Assembly: GCA_041739345.1 (NCBI GenBank)
Contig: JBGSNZ010000036.1
Span: 122,344 to 186,343, forward strand
Reading direction: 5' to 3'
DNA from: DIGJ01 sp041739345
Lineage (GTDB): Bacteria > Bacillota > Clostridia > Lachnospirales > Lachnospiraceae
DNA length: 64,000 nucleotides
Positions 45,469-54,122 of the stretch are shown piece by piece. A program made the position numbers and the translations under genes. Each line of letters begins with the position of its first letter. The stretch's first letter is position 1. The notes under the pieces were generated by a model, which saw only the letters and a program-made list of their open reading frames with translations, was not told the origin of the DNA and did not search any database.

Positions 45469-45813
45469 ATGAACTTTAATGTGCGTTTAAAGCAATTAAG
45501 ACAAAAGCATAAACTGACACAAAGTGAATTAGCTAATATTCTTGGCTTGAAGCCTACTGCTATATCGAATTATGAGTCTCAACGAAATGAACCATCTTTT
45601 GACAAATTAATTGCTCTCTCTAAATATTTTGATGTTTCATGTGATTACTTGTTAGGGATTTCCGATGCATATCTTCCTGTTGGAGGAGAGGTACTGGATA
45701 AAGATATTGTAGAATTCTTTGATTTATATCAAAAATTAGATGGCGACAAGGCCAAAGAAGTTCGTAATTACACGAATTACTTAATTTATTGTCAAGAGCA
45801 CCCGGAAAGATAA
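45469..45813 (+). CDS. XRE-family transcription regulator
   Basis: 114 aa. An N-terminal HTH_3 domain (KLTQSELANILGLKPTAISN) ends in the usual VSCDYLLGISDA, followed by a short C-terminal helical part. AAGGAG precedes the ATG. It is divergent from the kinase/HD-GYP operon across 182 bp that hold two strong promoters and one palindrome, so it is the nearest candidate regulator of that operon. Confidence 0.9.
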   Translation: MNFNVRLKQLRQKHKLTQSELANILGLKPTAISNYESQRNEPSFDKLIALSKYFDVSCDYLLGISDAYLPVGGEVLDKDIVEFFDLYQKLDGDKAKEVRNYTNYLIYCQEHPER

Positions 45814-45827
45814 TATACGTACATATG

Positions 45828-45867
45828 AAAAAAATGCTGTGGCCTAGTTGGCTCCACAGCATTTTTT
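45828..45867. terminator. Bidirectional terminator between the XRE and SEC-C genes
   Basis: AAAAAAATGCTGTGG (45828-45842) pairs with CCACAGCATTTTTT (45854-45867). A and T tracts flank the stem, so it serves both convergent genes. It overlaps the SEC-C gene's last codons. Confidence 0.9.
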
Positions 45868-46350
45868 ATATTTCTTTCCACTTCCGCATGGACATGGATC
45901 ATTACGATTCACTTTCTTATCCTTCACGATAGTGCCTGATTTTTTTTGTTCTTTGTAAAGTTCTTTTCTTTTCTCAGGTGCTAAGAGGCTGTCCCAAATT
46001 TCTAATTCATATAACCATTCAGCTTTTGCCTCTACCATGTTATAATAAAGTTTTTCTTTATCAATATCTAAAGATACAACTGTATCTTTATCCATCTCTT
46101 CAATTGCATTTTGGGTTTTCAAACTATCATTAATTCCATCTAAAAATCCTACCATGATACTTAATTCGGTATTATATTTCTTTGCAAGTTCTTCAACCGT
46201 TCCACTTACTACGTTTTCAGCATCTGCAAGGATTTCTTCGTAAATACCTTTTTCAATTATAAAATACTCCGCCCAGAATTTTTCTCCGGCTTTTGTGTTT
46301 GTCATTTCGCGAGAATATGCGTATTCTCTCCAGTCACTTAATAAACTCAT
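45844..46350 (-). CDS. SEC-C motif protein
   Basis: 168 aa. The C-terminus NRNDPCPCGSGKKYKKCCG is the zinc-binding SEC-C motif, also found at the end of SecA. The first 140 residues are helical and carry no known domain that I recognise. Such small SEC-C proteins may contact ribosomes or SecA partners; the role is unproven. A Shine-Dalgarno-like GGAGG lies ahead of the ATG at 46350. Confidence 0.82.
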   Translation of the reverse strand: MSLLSDWREYAYSREMTNTKAGEKFWAEYFIIEKGIYEEILADAENVVSGTVEELAKKYNTELSIMVGFLDGINDSLKTQNAIEEMDKDTVVSLDIDKEKLYYNMVEAKAEWLYELEIWDSLLAPEKRKELYKEQKKSGTIVKDKKVNRNDPCPCGSGKKYKKCCGAN

Positions 46351-46478
46351 AATAAACCTCCCTTTTTATGGTCCGTTTAACAGTATATCATATAATAGAC
46401 CAAGTTTTCAATAATTTTTTATTTTTTTCATTGATATTGTATAAAAAAAATAAGGAAGATAATACTATAATCATACCA

Positions 46479-46561
46479 ATGAAAAATTATAAATACTTAT
46501 CCTCCCCTGTTGAAGAGGTTAGCGCATAGTTTCTAATTTCCCCCTATGCGCTGGCCTCTTC
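46479..46561 (+). other. Long hairpin with a 16-codon ORF in its 5' arm
   Basis: An 18-bp stem (46512-46529 with 46544-46561, two mismatches) is followed by ATTTTATT. The 5' arm holds the end of a 16-codon frame starting at ATG 46479 (MKNYKYLSS), whose TAG closes the arm. TATAAT lies at 46466-46471 but has no -35 and leaves almost no leader; no ribosome binding site was seen. It may be a small RNA or a terminator for the minus-strand gene at 46587. Confidence 0.4.
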
Positions 46562-46586
46562 ATTTTATTGTACTAATTGACTGACT

Positions 46587-46823
46587 TTACTTATTTATAT
46601 CTTTATTCTTGCTCTTTAGTGCACGATAAATCAATATATATCCATAAAGCATTACTGGTATTGCTACCGTTGAAAAAATACAAGCCATAAACAGCCCTTT
46701 TGTAGCGGGGGTAGTAAAGATAGCAGAAATTAAAGTCACGACATAAATGGCAACCAAAAATACGACTCCTATCATAGCTAAAATTCTCTGACCTTTTGGT
46801 CTTGTTTCTTTTTGTTTCTCCAT
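46587..46823 (-). CDS. Small membrane protein, 78 aa
   Basis: Two hydrophobic segments (ILAMIGVVFLVAIYVVTLIS and LFMACIFSTVAIPVMLYGYI) with basic ends. I do not recognise the family; such two-helix proteins are common and unannotated in Lachnospiraceae. AAGGAGAAAAT precedes the ATG. It lies 12 bp after the Nudix gene, likely in the same transcript. Confidence 0.72.
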   Translation of the reverse strand: MEKQKETRPKGQRILAMIGVVFLVAIYVVTLISAIFTTPATKGLFMACIFSTVAIPVMLYGYILIYRALKSKNKDINK

Positions 46824-46835
46824 CTGATTTTCTCC

Positions 46836-47549
46836 TTACAAATTTTCTTTTATGTGCAAAAGTGCCTGCACAATCATTCTTGGATGATCAAAAGCCGTTT
46901 TGCTATTTTCTATTACTTCATAAGACGTTTCCTTTAATATTCCAGTATTGTTATATGTTACACCAACCTTACTAATAAAGTTAAGATTATGCTCTTCATT
47001 TGATAATCTCAGTTCGTAAGTATCACGAATTCGTTTTCCATTTGTCTTACCGCACACATTACTTTCAATCTGCTTAAATGAAATATCCATCCACTGTGCA
47101 TCGGCTGCATCATCCCCAGCCTTTATCTTTGCTACACTATCATCTACGATAGCAAGATATGATGTTGTAATAATTCGGGTTCTTGGGTCTCTCCAAACTT
47201 CTCCCCAAGCATACATTTGTTCAATTGGAATATCTTTTAACCCCGTTTCTTCGGTAAGTTCCCGTTTTGCTCCGTCAATTAAGTCTTCATTAATTTCAAC
47301 AAATCCACCCGGTAAAGCATAGAATCCTATGCTAGGATGATTACGTCTCTTAATCATTAGTACTTTTAGACCTTCCTCTACGCACTTAACTGGACCATCC
47401 GCACGAATCACAATAATATCGGATGTATTACATGGATTTTCATATTTTAAAGGATTATATTCCTCCAGAAACTCTTCCAAAGTCTGTCCTAATTCATTCT
47501 TTATTCCTGTCCCGTAAAATGTTTCTATATTTTCCAAAAATGCTGACAT
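46836..47549 (-). CDS. Nudix hydrolase
   Basis: 237 aa. The Nudix box is complete (GGFVEINEDLIDGAKRELTE, then ETGL). The N-terminal 60 residues precede the fold, and a C-terminal part of about 50 residues follows. It resembles the ADP-ribose/NrtR-like group without a clear winged helix. The ATG at 47549 is chosen because GGAGG lies 5 nt upstream; the frame stays open to 47627 but without support. The substrate is unknown. Confidence 0.87.
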   Translation of the reverse strand: MSAFLENIETFYGTGIKNELGQTLEEFLEEYNPLKYENPCNTSDIIVIRADGPVKCVEEGLKVLMIKRRNHPSIGFYALPGGFVEINEDLIDGAKRELTEETGLKDIPIEQMYAWGEVWRDPRTRIITTSYLAIVDDSVAKIKAGDDAADAQWMDISFKQIESNVCGKTNGKRIRDTYELRLSNEEHNLNFISKVGVTYNNTGILKETSYEVIENSKTAFDHPRMIVQALLHIKENL

Positions 47550-47678
47550 CATAACCTCCAATAGTTTACATCTGTAACAAATATGATAGTCCATCCCGGT
47601 TAAAAATGCAAGGTTAACTGTGGACACTTGTATTTATTCTTCATTTGTGTCAAACTGTACAAGCTAGGAGGGCATAAC

Positions 47679-48593
47679 ATGGAATTATACATTAAATCAA
47701 AGGAAACATTAGCATTCCCAGATACTTATACGGTGATCGATTTGGAAACCACAGGTCTTAATATAGAGGAAGATTTTATTATAGAAATTGCAGCATTAAA
47801 AGTAAAAAACAAGAACGAAACCGAGTATTTTCAGAAGATGATTCACTGTCCAATCCAAATTATAGATCGGATACAAAATCTAACCGGAATCTCCAATGAA
47901 ATGCTAATCGGTGCATCAACTTTTCCTCAAATTGCAAAGGAATTAAAAGCATTTATCGGTGAAGATATAATTATCGGTCATGCTGTCTTGTTTGATATCA
48001 CCTTTCTATCAAAAGCATTTACAGAAAATTCATTTACACCTTTTGCAAATCCTTATATTGATACCTTACCTATCTCTCAAAAGCTGCTGCCGGAGCTTGT
48101 ACACCATCGTTTAAAAGACATGGCATCTTACTACAAGTTTGATACATCCAATGCACATCGCGCCATGGCGGACTGTCAAATGAATTTTCAGGTATTCGAG
48201 GCAATGAAACAGACAATTATAAATACGTATCACGATTATGACATTTTTATTTCAAACTGGAACACACTATCAAAACGCATAAAAGCTGATATGATTTCAA
48301 CTGATATAAAATCTTTTGATACTACACATCTTCTTTATCAAAAAAACTGTGTAATTACTGGTGCACTTGACCGTTTTTCGCGCAAGGAAGCAATGCAGGT
48401 AATTGCAAATCTTGGTGGTTTTAATACGGACAAATTAAATACCTTTACCGATATTTTGATACTCGGAAATGGCGAATACTGCGATTTGTTAACCGGAATT
48501 ACAAAAAAACAAAAAAAGGCCCTCCGCCTCATCGACGAAGGGTACCCTATCAAAATCATAACCGAACAAGAATTTTATCAGTTACTTTTTTGA
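47679..48593 (+). CDS. DEDD exonuclease with C-terminal BRCT domain
   Basis: 304 aa. DnaQ-like 3'-5' exonuclease: Exo I VIDLETTGLN, Exo II IIGHAVLFDITFL, Exo III HRAMADCQMNFQ. The C-terminal 85 residues form a BRCT domain (VITGALDRFSRKEAMQVIA, GITKKQKKALRL). AGGAGG lies 6 nt before the ATG at 47679; the frame upstream has no ribosome binding site. It is a DNA-repair-type nuclease; its partner is unknown. Confidence 0.9.
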   Translation: MELYIKSKETLAFPDTYTVIDLETTGLNIEEDFIIEIAALKVKNKNETEYFQKMIHCPIQIIDRIQNLTGISNEMLIGASTFPQIAKELKAFIGEDIIIGHAVLFDITFLSKAFTENSFTPFANPYIDTLPISQKLLPELVHHRLKDMASYYKFDTSNAHRAMADCQMNFQVFEAMKQTIINTYHDYDIFISNWNTLSKRIKADMISTDIKSFDTTHLLYQKNCVITGALDRFSRKEAMQVIANLGGFNTDKLNTFTDILILGNGEYCDLLTGITKKQKKALRLIDEGYPIKIITEQEFYQLLF

Positions 48594-48617
48594 AATTATT
48601 TCAATTCATGGACTTAG

Positions 48618-49556
48618 TTATACAATATTCAGTACTTCTTCTTTGGCGGGTTCTGTTTCCTCTATCTCAATTGCATAGAGTACAGGACCTTTTCCATTGT
48701 AATCCGTCCAAAACTCATTTTTTACTTCTGCGGTTACTTTCACCCATTGCTTATTCTCAAGATGTCTAGCCTGCCTTGTCTTACATACAAATCCAAGAAA
48801 TGCAATATCATCAGCACAACAAGTCATTGCCATTCTCCCTGGTACAAAATAATTCTTTGGGAAGCCACCTGGTTTCAACACCATACCTTTAAACTGTACT
48901 TTCTTTCCAGCATAGCGATCGGTGTTTTCAAGTGCATCAATATACCAGATGCCGAACTCTTCCTCTCCAATTTCAATGATTGGAGCTTTTACATCGTATG
49001 GCAAATCTTCTTCCGTTATTACGTCAACCGTATCCTCATCTGCATCCTCAAAAACAACTTGTGCTCTTTGATTTACAGCTTTAAGGGATCTTCGATATAC
49101 TGGAAGGTCTTCTATTCCCTGACAACGATTGAAAATAATCATGTCTGATTTTCGAATCATTTCAGCTAACAATGATTTCATATTTGCAAAATAAGTAGTA
49201 AATGTAGATGCATCAATAAACGAAATCTGCTGCTGAATTTCCCAATATCCAGGAAGTTTCATGTCCTTTGTATTCCACATGCCATTATATTCAATAAGAA
49301 TACGTTCGGGCTGATATTTGTTTTCAAGCTCAATCAATTTGGCAACTGTAAATTCTTCTTGGTCTTCTATCATTTCAATAATAGTACGATTTTTTTCTAA
49401 TAGTTTGGAATCGTATTCTACTAGTCCGTCTTCACAAACAATGAGTAACGTAGTACCCTCAACGCTAAAGTAATCTTCATCAATTGTTTGATTCAAAAAG
49501 GTAGTCTTTCCACTCTCTAAAAAACCATTTATTAAGTAAACTGGCATTGTTTCCAT
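48618..49556 (-). CDS. CobW-like GTPase fused to a YcgQ/DUF1980-like domain
   Basis: 312 aa. The N-terminal half is a COG0523 (CobW) P-loop domain: VYLINGFLESGKTT is an intact Walker A. Two hallmarks are lost: no CxCC metal motif, and the G4 motif NKxD reads NRCQ. The C-terminal 120 residues match DUF1980 (TIGR03943, B. subtilis YcgQ): YAGKKVQFKGMVLKPGGFPK, MTCCADDIAFLGF, and WVKVTAEV. DUF1980 proteins are linked to zinc handling. It follows the His-rich CobW gene by 28 bp, so the two probably work together. Confidence 0.82.
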   Translation of the reverse strand: METMPVYLINGFLESGKTTFLNQTIDEDYFSVEGTTLLIVCEDGLVEYDSKLLEKNRTIIEMIEDQEEFTVAKLIELENKYQPERILIEYNGMWNTKDMKLPGYWEIQQQISFIDASTFTTYFANMKSLLAEMIRKSDMIIFNRCQGIEDLPVYRRSLKAVNQRAQVVFEDADEDTVDVITEEDLPYDVKAPIIEIGEEEFGIWYIDALENTDRYAGKKVQFKGMVLKPGGFPKNYFVPGRMAMTCCADDIAFLGFVCKTRQARHLENKQWVKVTAEVKNEFWTDYNGKGPVLYAIEIEETEPAKEEVLNIV

Positions 49557-49584
49557 TTTGCCACCTCATTTCTAAATATTAAGC

Positions 49585-50730
49585 CTATACTTCATGTTTG
49601 AATAACTGTTCCAAAGCTTCTTCTTTTAACTTAGAACCAATGACGCAAACCTTTCCTGTATAATCCGGTTTACCTACTCTAAGTTCCATTTCTCCTGGAA
49701 CATAGTCAAAGTAAATCCAATCATCGTTGTTTTTTGACTTAACCATACCCTTGGCACGAAGTACAATACCGTAAGTTTCTTCATCTTCCAAACGGACTAA
49801 TTTACTCTTTAACTCATCTTCCGCATAAGATATTGGTGCTTCAAAGCCCCAGCTTCCAAATACTTCATCGGCATGGTGATGATCATGTTCGTGGTCATGA
49901 TGGTGTTCATGCTCCTCTTCATGATGATGTCCACATCCACACTCTTCGCCGTGTTCATGATGATGTTCATGCTCCTCTTCATGATGGTGAGCACATCCAC
50001 ACTCTTCATCGTGTTCATGATGATGTCCGCATCCACACTCTTCGTCGTGCTCATGATGGTGTCCGCATCCACACTCTTCATCGTGCTCATGATGATGTCC
50101 GTGTTCCATTTCTTCTAACATTTCTTTTTCCAATTTATTCGTCTTTTCAATCGCTTCAAGCACAGTTGCACCATCTAACTGTTCCCATGGAGTCGTAATA
50201 ACGGTAGCAGTTTCATTATATTTACGAATTAATTCTACACAAGCATTAATTTTTTCTTCTGACAGCTTGTCCGTACGGCTTAGAATAATGGTACCTGCAT
50301 GTTCAATCTGATTAATAAAAAATTCACCAAAATTTTTCACAAACATTTTACACTTTATCGCATCTACAACTGCTACTGCACTATTTAGTGTACTTCCTGT
50401 TTCACGAACACCTTCAACCGCCTTTGTGACATCAGAAAGCTTACCAACTCCGGATGGCTCAATTAATATGCGCTCTGGCTGATATTTTTCTATTACTTCT
50501 TTTAAAGACTCACCAAAATCTCCAACAAGAGAACAACAAATGCATCCCGAATTCATTTCACGAATTTCAATACCGGCTTCTTTTAAGAATCCACCGTCAA
50601 TTCCGATTTCTCCGAATTCATTTTCTATTAATACAACTTTTTGTCCATTTAACGCTTCTTTTAAAAGCTTTTTGATTAATGTAGTTTTTCCGGCACCTAA
50701 AAATCCAGATACAATATCAATCTTAATCAT
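49585..50730 (-). CDS. CobW/COG0523 metal GTPase with His-rich insert
   Basis: 381 aa. GFLGAGKTT is Walker A, SGCICCSL is the CxCC metal motif of zinc chaperones, and ILSRTD is the G4 variant of the family. Between the GTPase and the CobW C-terminal domain (about 290-381) is a metal-binding insert (210-287) with repeats of HHHEHDEECGC, about 30 His and 10 Cys. The protein likely loads zinc or nickel on client enzymes. The ATG at 50730 follows AGGAAGGG. It is likely co-transcribed with the DUF1980 fusion. Confidence 0.92.
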   Translation of the reverse strand: MIKIDIVSGFLGAGKTTLIKKLLKEALNGQKVVLIENEFGEIGIDGGFLKEAGIEIREMNSGCICCSLVGDFGESLKEVIEKYQPERILIEPSGVGKLSDVTKAVEGVRETGSTLNSAVAVVDAIKCKMFVKNFGEFFINQIEHAGTIILSRTDKLSEEKINACVELIRKYNETATVITTPWEQLDGATVLEAIEKTNKLEKEMLEEMEHGHHHEHDEECGCGHHHEHDEECGCGHHHEHDEECGCAHHHEEEHEHHHEHGEECGCGHHHEEEHEHHHDHEHDHHHADEVFGSWGFEAPISYAEDELKSKLVRLEDEETYGIVLRAKGMVKSKNNDDWIYFDYVPGEMELRVGKPDYTGKVCVIGSKLKEEALEQLFKHEV

Positions 50731-50844
50731 AATATCCCTTCCTATCCTTTGAATCTGACTGTCCACCTAATTTTGTGGATCAGTATAACCTAATTTATCC
50801 ATTACGGTGTACATCATACCACAAGAAAATTAAGAAATCAATTG

Positions 50845-51831
50845 TTACACAAAAACCTCATATGAGCTTTCACCCAAGTCGTAAAAGTCCTTCATTGCTA
50901 ATAAAGCACCTTCCACCATACTAGCAACTGCTGCATCGGTATAAAAAGCCATATGCTGTGTCATGGTAACATTTGGAAACTGGCGAAGGTAAGCCATATC
51001 CTTGTTTGAAATAATATCGGATCTAAGGTCATGATGATAAATGCCTTCTTCTTTCTCGAAAACATCAAGACCAAGGGCTCCTATTTTTTCCGATTCTACT
51101 GCATCAATTACATCCGGTATCGACATGAGCTCTCCTCTGGCACAGTTAATAATAGTGACTCCTTGCTTCATTTTTGCGAGAGAATCTCTATTAATCATAT
51201 GGTACGTACTGTCAAGTAGCGGTGTGTGCAATGAAATCACATCACTTTTCTCATATAATTCTTCTAGCGAAACATAGGTTGCCATTTCTTTGACATTCTC
51301 TTTTTTATAAGCATCGTATGCAATAATCTTACATCCAAACCCTTGAAGGTTACGAACTACCGATTCTCCTATTTTTCCAGTTCCTATAATACCAACCGTT
51401 AGATTCCTAAGTTCTCTTCCTTGCAAACCTTGTAATGAATAGTCATTGACATTTCCACGAAAAAGAGCCTGCTTATAATGTCTTAATGACATGAGTAACA
51501 ACATAACCGTATACTCTGCAACACCATTTGGTGCATACTGTGAATTACTGATACGAATCCCTATCTTCTTTGCATAATCTACATCAATATGATTAAACCC
51601 TATTGTTCTGGTTGCTAAAAATTTCACGCCATATGCTTTCATCGCATCTAAAATTTCAGAGCCTATACTGCTTCGACCCAATATGGTGATTCCATCATAT
51701 CCTCTAATTTGATCAAAATTTTCCAAGGTCAAGGCTTCGCTACAGTACGTAATCTCCATGTGAAAGCGCTCCGCCTGTTCTAAAAAGTCTTTCTTTTCAT
51801 CTTCTCTAACTTCAAATGCTATTACTTTCAT
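50845..51831 (-). CDS. D-isomer 2-hydroxyacid dehydrogenase (D-lactate dehydrogenase-like)
   Basis: 328 aa. NAD-binding motif VGIIGTGKIGESVV, then INCARGELM (catalytic Arg), LGLDVFEKEEGI (Glu) and TMTQHMAFYTDAA (His). The family interconverts 2-oxo and D-2-hydroxy acids; the layout matches fermentative D-lactate dehydrogenases and VanH. The substrate is unproven. It starts 6 bp after the aldo/keto reductase gene. Confidence 0.88.
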   Translation of the reverse strand: MKVIAFEVREDEKKDFLEQAERFHMEITYCSEALTLENFDQIRGYDGITILGRSSIGSEILDAMKAYGVKFLATRTIGFNHIDVDYAKKIGIRISNSQYAPNGVAEYTVMLLLMSLRHYKQALFRGNVNDYSLQGLQGRELRNLTVGIIGTGKIGESVVRNLQGFGCKIIAYDAYKKENVKEMATYVSLEELYEKSDVISLHTPLLDSTYHMINRDSLAKMKQGVTIINCARGELMSIPDVIDAVESEKIGALGLDVFEKEEGIYHHDLRSDIISNKDMAYLRQFPNVTMTQHMAFYTDAAVASMVEGALLAMKDFYDLGESSYEVFV

Positions 51832-51837
51832 CTTTTC

Positions 51838-52842
51838 TTACACACTCATTTCTATGGAATATGAATCAATTTGTTTTAGTTCTTCTTTGCTAAAGGCTAG
51901 TTTATCTATTATTTCTAAGTTCTCCATTATCTGTGATGGCTTTGATGCTCCAATTAAAACACTCGTAACCTCACCATCACGCAGTACCCAACTTAGCGCC
52001 ATCTGTGCGAGCGTTTGTCCTCGCTCTTTTGCAATCGCATTAAGCCCTTCGATTTCTTTGATTCGTTCTGGTGTCAGATTATTTTCCTTTAAGAATCTAC
52101 CATCCTTTGCAATTCGACTGTCGGATGGGATACCATGAAGGTATTTATCCGTTAACAATCCTTGTGCAAGAGGGCTAAATGCAATAATACCACAGCCGTT
52201 CTTTGCTGCATAAGATTTTAAACCATCTTCTTCAATGTGACGGTCAAAAATGGAATATCTCCTTTGATTTATAATAAATGGGCACCGAAGTTCTTTTAAA
52301 ATCTTCATAGCCTCTATTGTATGTTCCTTGTCATAATTTGAAATACCTGCATATAGTGCTTTACCGCTCTTTACCGCCTGATCAAGTGCCATCATGGATT
52401 CTTCAAGCGGAGTTTCTAGATCCATTCTGTGATGATAAAAGATATCTACATAATCTAGTCCAAGGCGTTTTAAACTTTGATCAAGACTAGAAAGTAAGTG
52501 CTTCCTACTGCCAAAGTTTCCATAAGGTCCTTCCCACATGTCATACCCAGCCTTTGTACTAATTAATAGTTCATCCCGATATGCGAGCATTTCATTTTTC
52601 AGAATACGCCCTAAGTTAGTTTCGGCACTTCCTGCAACTGGTCCATAATTGTTTGCTAAATCAAAGTGTGTGATACCCTGATTAAATGCCGTAACACATA
52701 ATTCCTTCATGGAATCATACGATGCATTGGATCCAAAATTATGCCATAATCCCAACGACACCAATGGAAGTTTAACCCCACTATTGCCACATCTTTGATA
52801 AATCATCCTGTCATAACGTTCCTTACTTGCTACGTAGGTCAT
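51838..52842 (-). CDS. Aldo/keto reductase (YghZ-like)
   Basis: 334 aa NADPH oxidoreductase with a TIM barrel. FDLANNYGPVAGSAE holds catalytic Asp and Tyr, ISTKAGYDMW the Lys, and DIFYHHRMD the His. The N-terminus YQRCGNSGVKLPLVSLGLWH matches the YghZ/GPR group that acts on methylglyoxal and L-glyceraldehyde-3-phosphate. AGGAGGAAG precedes the ATG. Confidence 0.9.
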   Translation of the reverse strand: MTYVASKERYDRMIYQRCGNSGVKLPLVSLGLWHNFGSNASYDSMKELCVTAFNQGITHFDLANNYGPVAGSAETNLGRILKNEMLAYRDELLISTKAGYDMWEGPYGNFGSRKHLLSSLDQSLKRLGLDYVDIFYHHRMDLETPLEESMMALDQAVKSGKALYAGISNYDKEHTIEAMKILKELRCPFIINQRRYSIFDRHIEEDGLKSYAAKNGCGIIAFSPLAQGLLTDKYLHGIPSDSRIAKDGRFLKENNLTPERIKEIEGLNAIAKERGQTLAQMALSWVLRDGEVTSVLIGASKPSQIMENLEIIDKLAFSKEELKQIDSYSIEMSV

Positions 52843-52898
52843 CTATTTTCTTCCTCCTGTATTATCTGATTGTTCATGATTTGCACATCTTTGTCATT

Positions 52899-54122
52899 TT
52901 AGTTTTTCTTTGCACATTCCACTACTTCATGATAAACCGTCTGGTAGTCGAACCCAGTTTCAACACATAGTTCTTTTATGCTCTCATACTCCGGATACAA
53001 TTTCACACCATGATTTCCCTCACAAACTTTTACCTTGGCTGTTCCGTAGGTAGTTTCAACACTTCGAAGCTCTCTCTTAAGCGTCGTACGTTCCATTGGA
53101 TATCTTCGAATACCAATGGTTGTCGTATTTGCAAAAACTATATCTTCACATTTTTTTACATTCTCTTCTCCACAAATCACAGAAAGCAAATAGGCAGGAC
53201 GGTTTTTCTTCATGTAAATAGGAGTATAGTATACATCCTTTGCCCCTACTTCAAAAAGTTTCTCCATCGTATAAGAAAGCGCTTCTCCGGTACAATCGTC
53301 TATATTTGTCTGTAACATCCAAATAGAATCCGATAGATGTTCAAATGTTTCATCATCACCACATGCTTTTCTTTCAAAAAGCATGGCACGTAGAATATTT
53401 GCCCTTTTAAACTCCTTCTTTCCAGCTCCGATTCCAACGGCCAAGATTGTTACATTCTCTGGCAAGGTTTCTTTGGTTTTCAGTGCAGCTGCAATCGCCG
53501 CTCCAGTTGGAGTAACCATTTCTCCTTGATTATCCGTTATCTTTAAGGTTAATCCATATTCAGATGCAATATTCAAGGTTGCGGGTACCGGTACTGGAAG
53601 AATACCATGTTGACATTTAACATGTCCCTCGCCTTCATATAAGGCGGAAACAACAACTTCTTCTATCCCTAAATCACATATGCAAAAAGCAACACAAACA
53701 ATATCCACGATGGAATCGATCGCTCCTACTTCATGAAAGTGTACTTCTTCGATTGGAAGATGATGTGCCTTTGCCTCTGCTCTTGCAACAATCTCAAACA
53801 TCCTTTTGGATAATTTCTTCACCTTTTCATCCGCTATAGTATCCAATATTTTGTTAATATCATATAGATTTCGATGCATATGAGAAGAATGATCATTCTC
53901 CTTATGATGATGAGTATGTCCATCTTCTAAGATTACATCAAATGAAAAACTATCAATTCCACATTTTTTGCATCGTTCCATCTTTAGCTGGTAACCATCA
54001 AACGGTAATTTATTTAATAGTTCTTTTAACTTATTTTGATCGGCACCAAGGTCTAACAAGGCACCCACCGTCATATCTCCGCTAATTCCGGAGTAACATT
54101 CCAAATATAATGTCTTATTCAT
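52899..54122 (-). CDS. larC: Nickel-pincer cofactor nickel insertase LarC
   Basis: Inserts nickel into the pyridinium dithiocarboxylate made by LarB and LarE, which is the lactate racemase cofactor. 407 aa, DUF111 family: YLECYSGISGDMTVGALLDL, EVHFHEVGAIDSIVDIV and TPTGAAIAAAL. A His-rich loop (GHTHHHKENDHSSHMH) probably binds metal. It is one continuous frame, unlike the split, frameshifted larC of Lactobacillus plantarum. It overlaps larB by 8 nt. larA and larE are not in the window. Confidence 0.9.
   Translation of the reverse strand: MNKTLYLECYSGISGDMTVGALLDLGADQNKLKELLNKLPFDGYQLKMERCKKCGIDSFSFDVILEDGHTHHHKENDHSSHMHRNLYDINKILDTIADEKVKKLSKRMFEIVARAEAKAHHLPIEEVHFHEVGAIDSIVDIVCVAFCICDLGIEEVVVSALYEGEGHVKCQHGILPVPVPATLNIASEYGLTLKITDNQGEMVTPTGAAIAAALKTKETLPENVTILAVGIGAGKKEFKRANILRAMLFERKACGDDETFEHLSDSIWMLQTNIDDCTGEALSYTMEKLFEVGAKDVYYTPIYMKKNRPAYLLSVICGEENVKKCEDIVFANTTTIGIRRYPMERTTLKRELRSVETTYGTAKVKVCEGNHGVKLYPEYESIKELCVETGFDYQTVYHEVVECAKKN

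Noticed and set aside
49870..50103. Possible CRISPR-like repeat array
   Set aside because: Units are in-frame coding repeats for a metal-binding insert without unique spacers, and there are no cas genes.
49833..50198. Long His/Val-rich frames on the + strand opposite the CobW gene
   Set aside because: They are antisense shadows of the His-rich coding repeat; low complexity and no ribosome binding site.
52899..54122. Programmed frameshift in larC, as in Lactobacillus plantarum
   Set aside because: Here larC is one uninterrupted frame.
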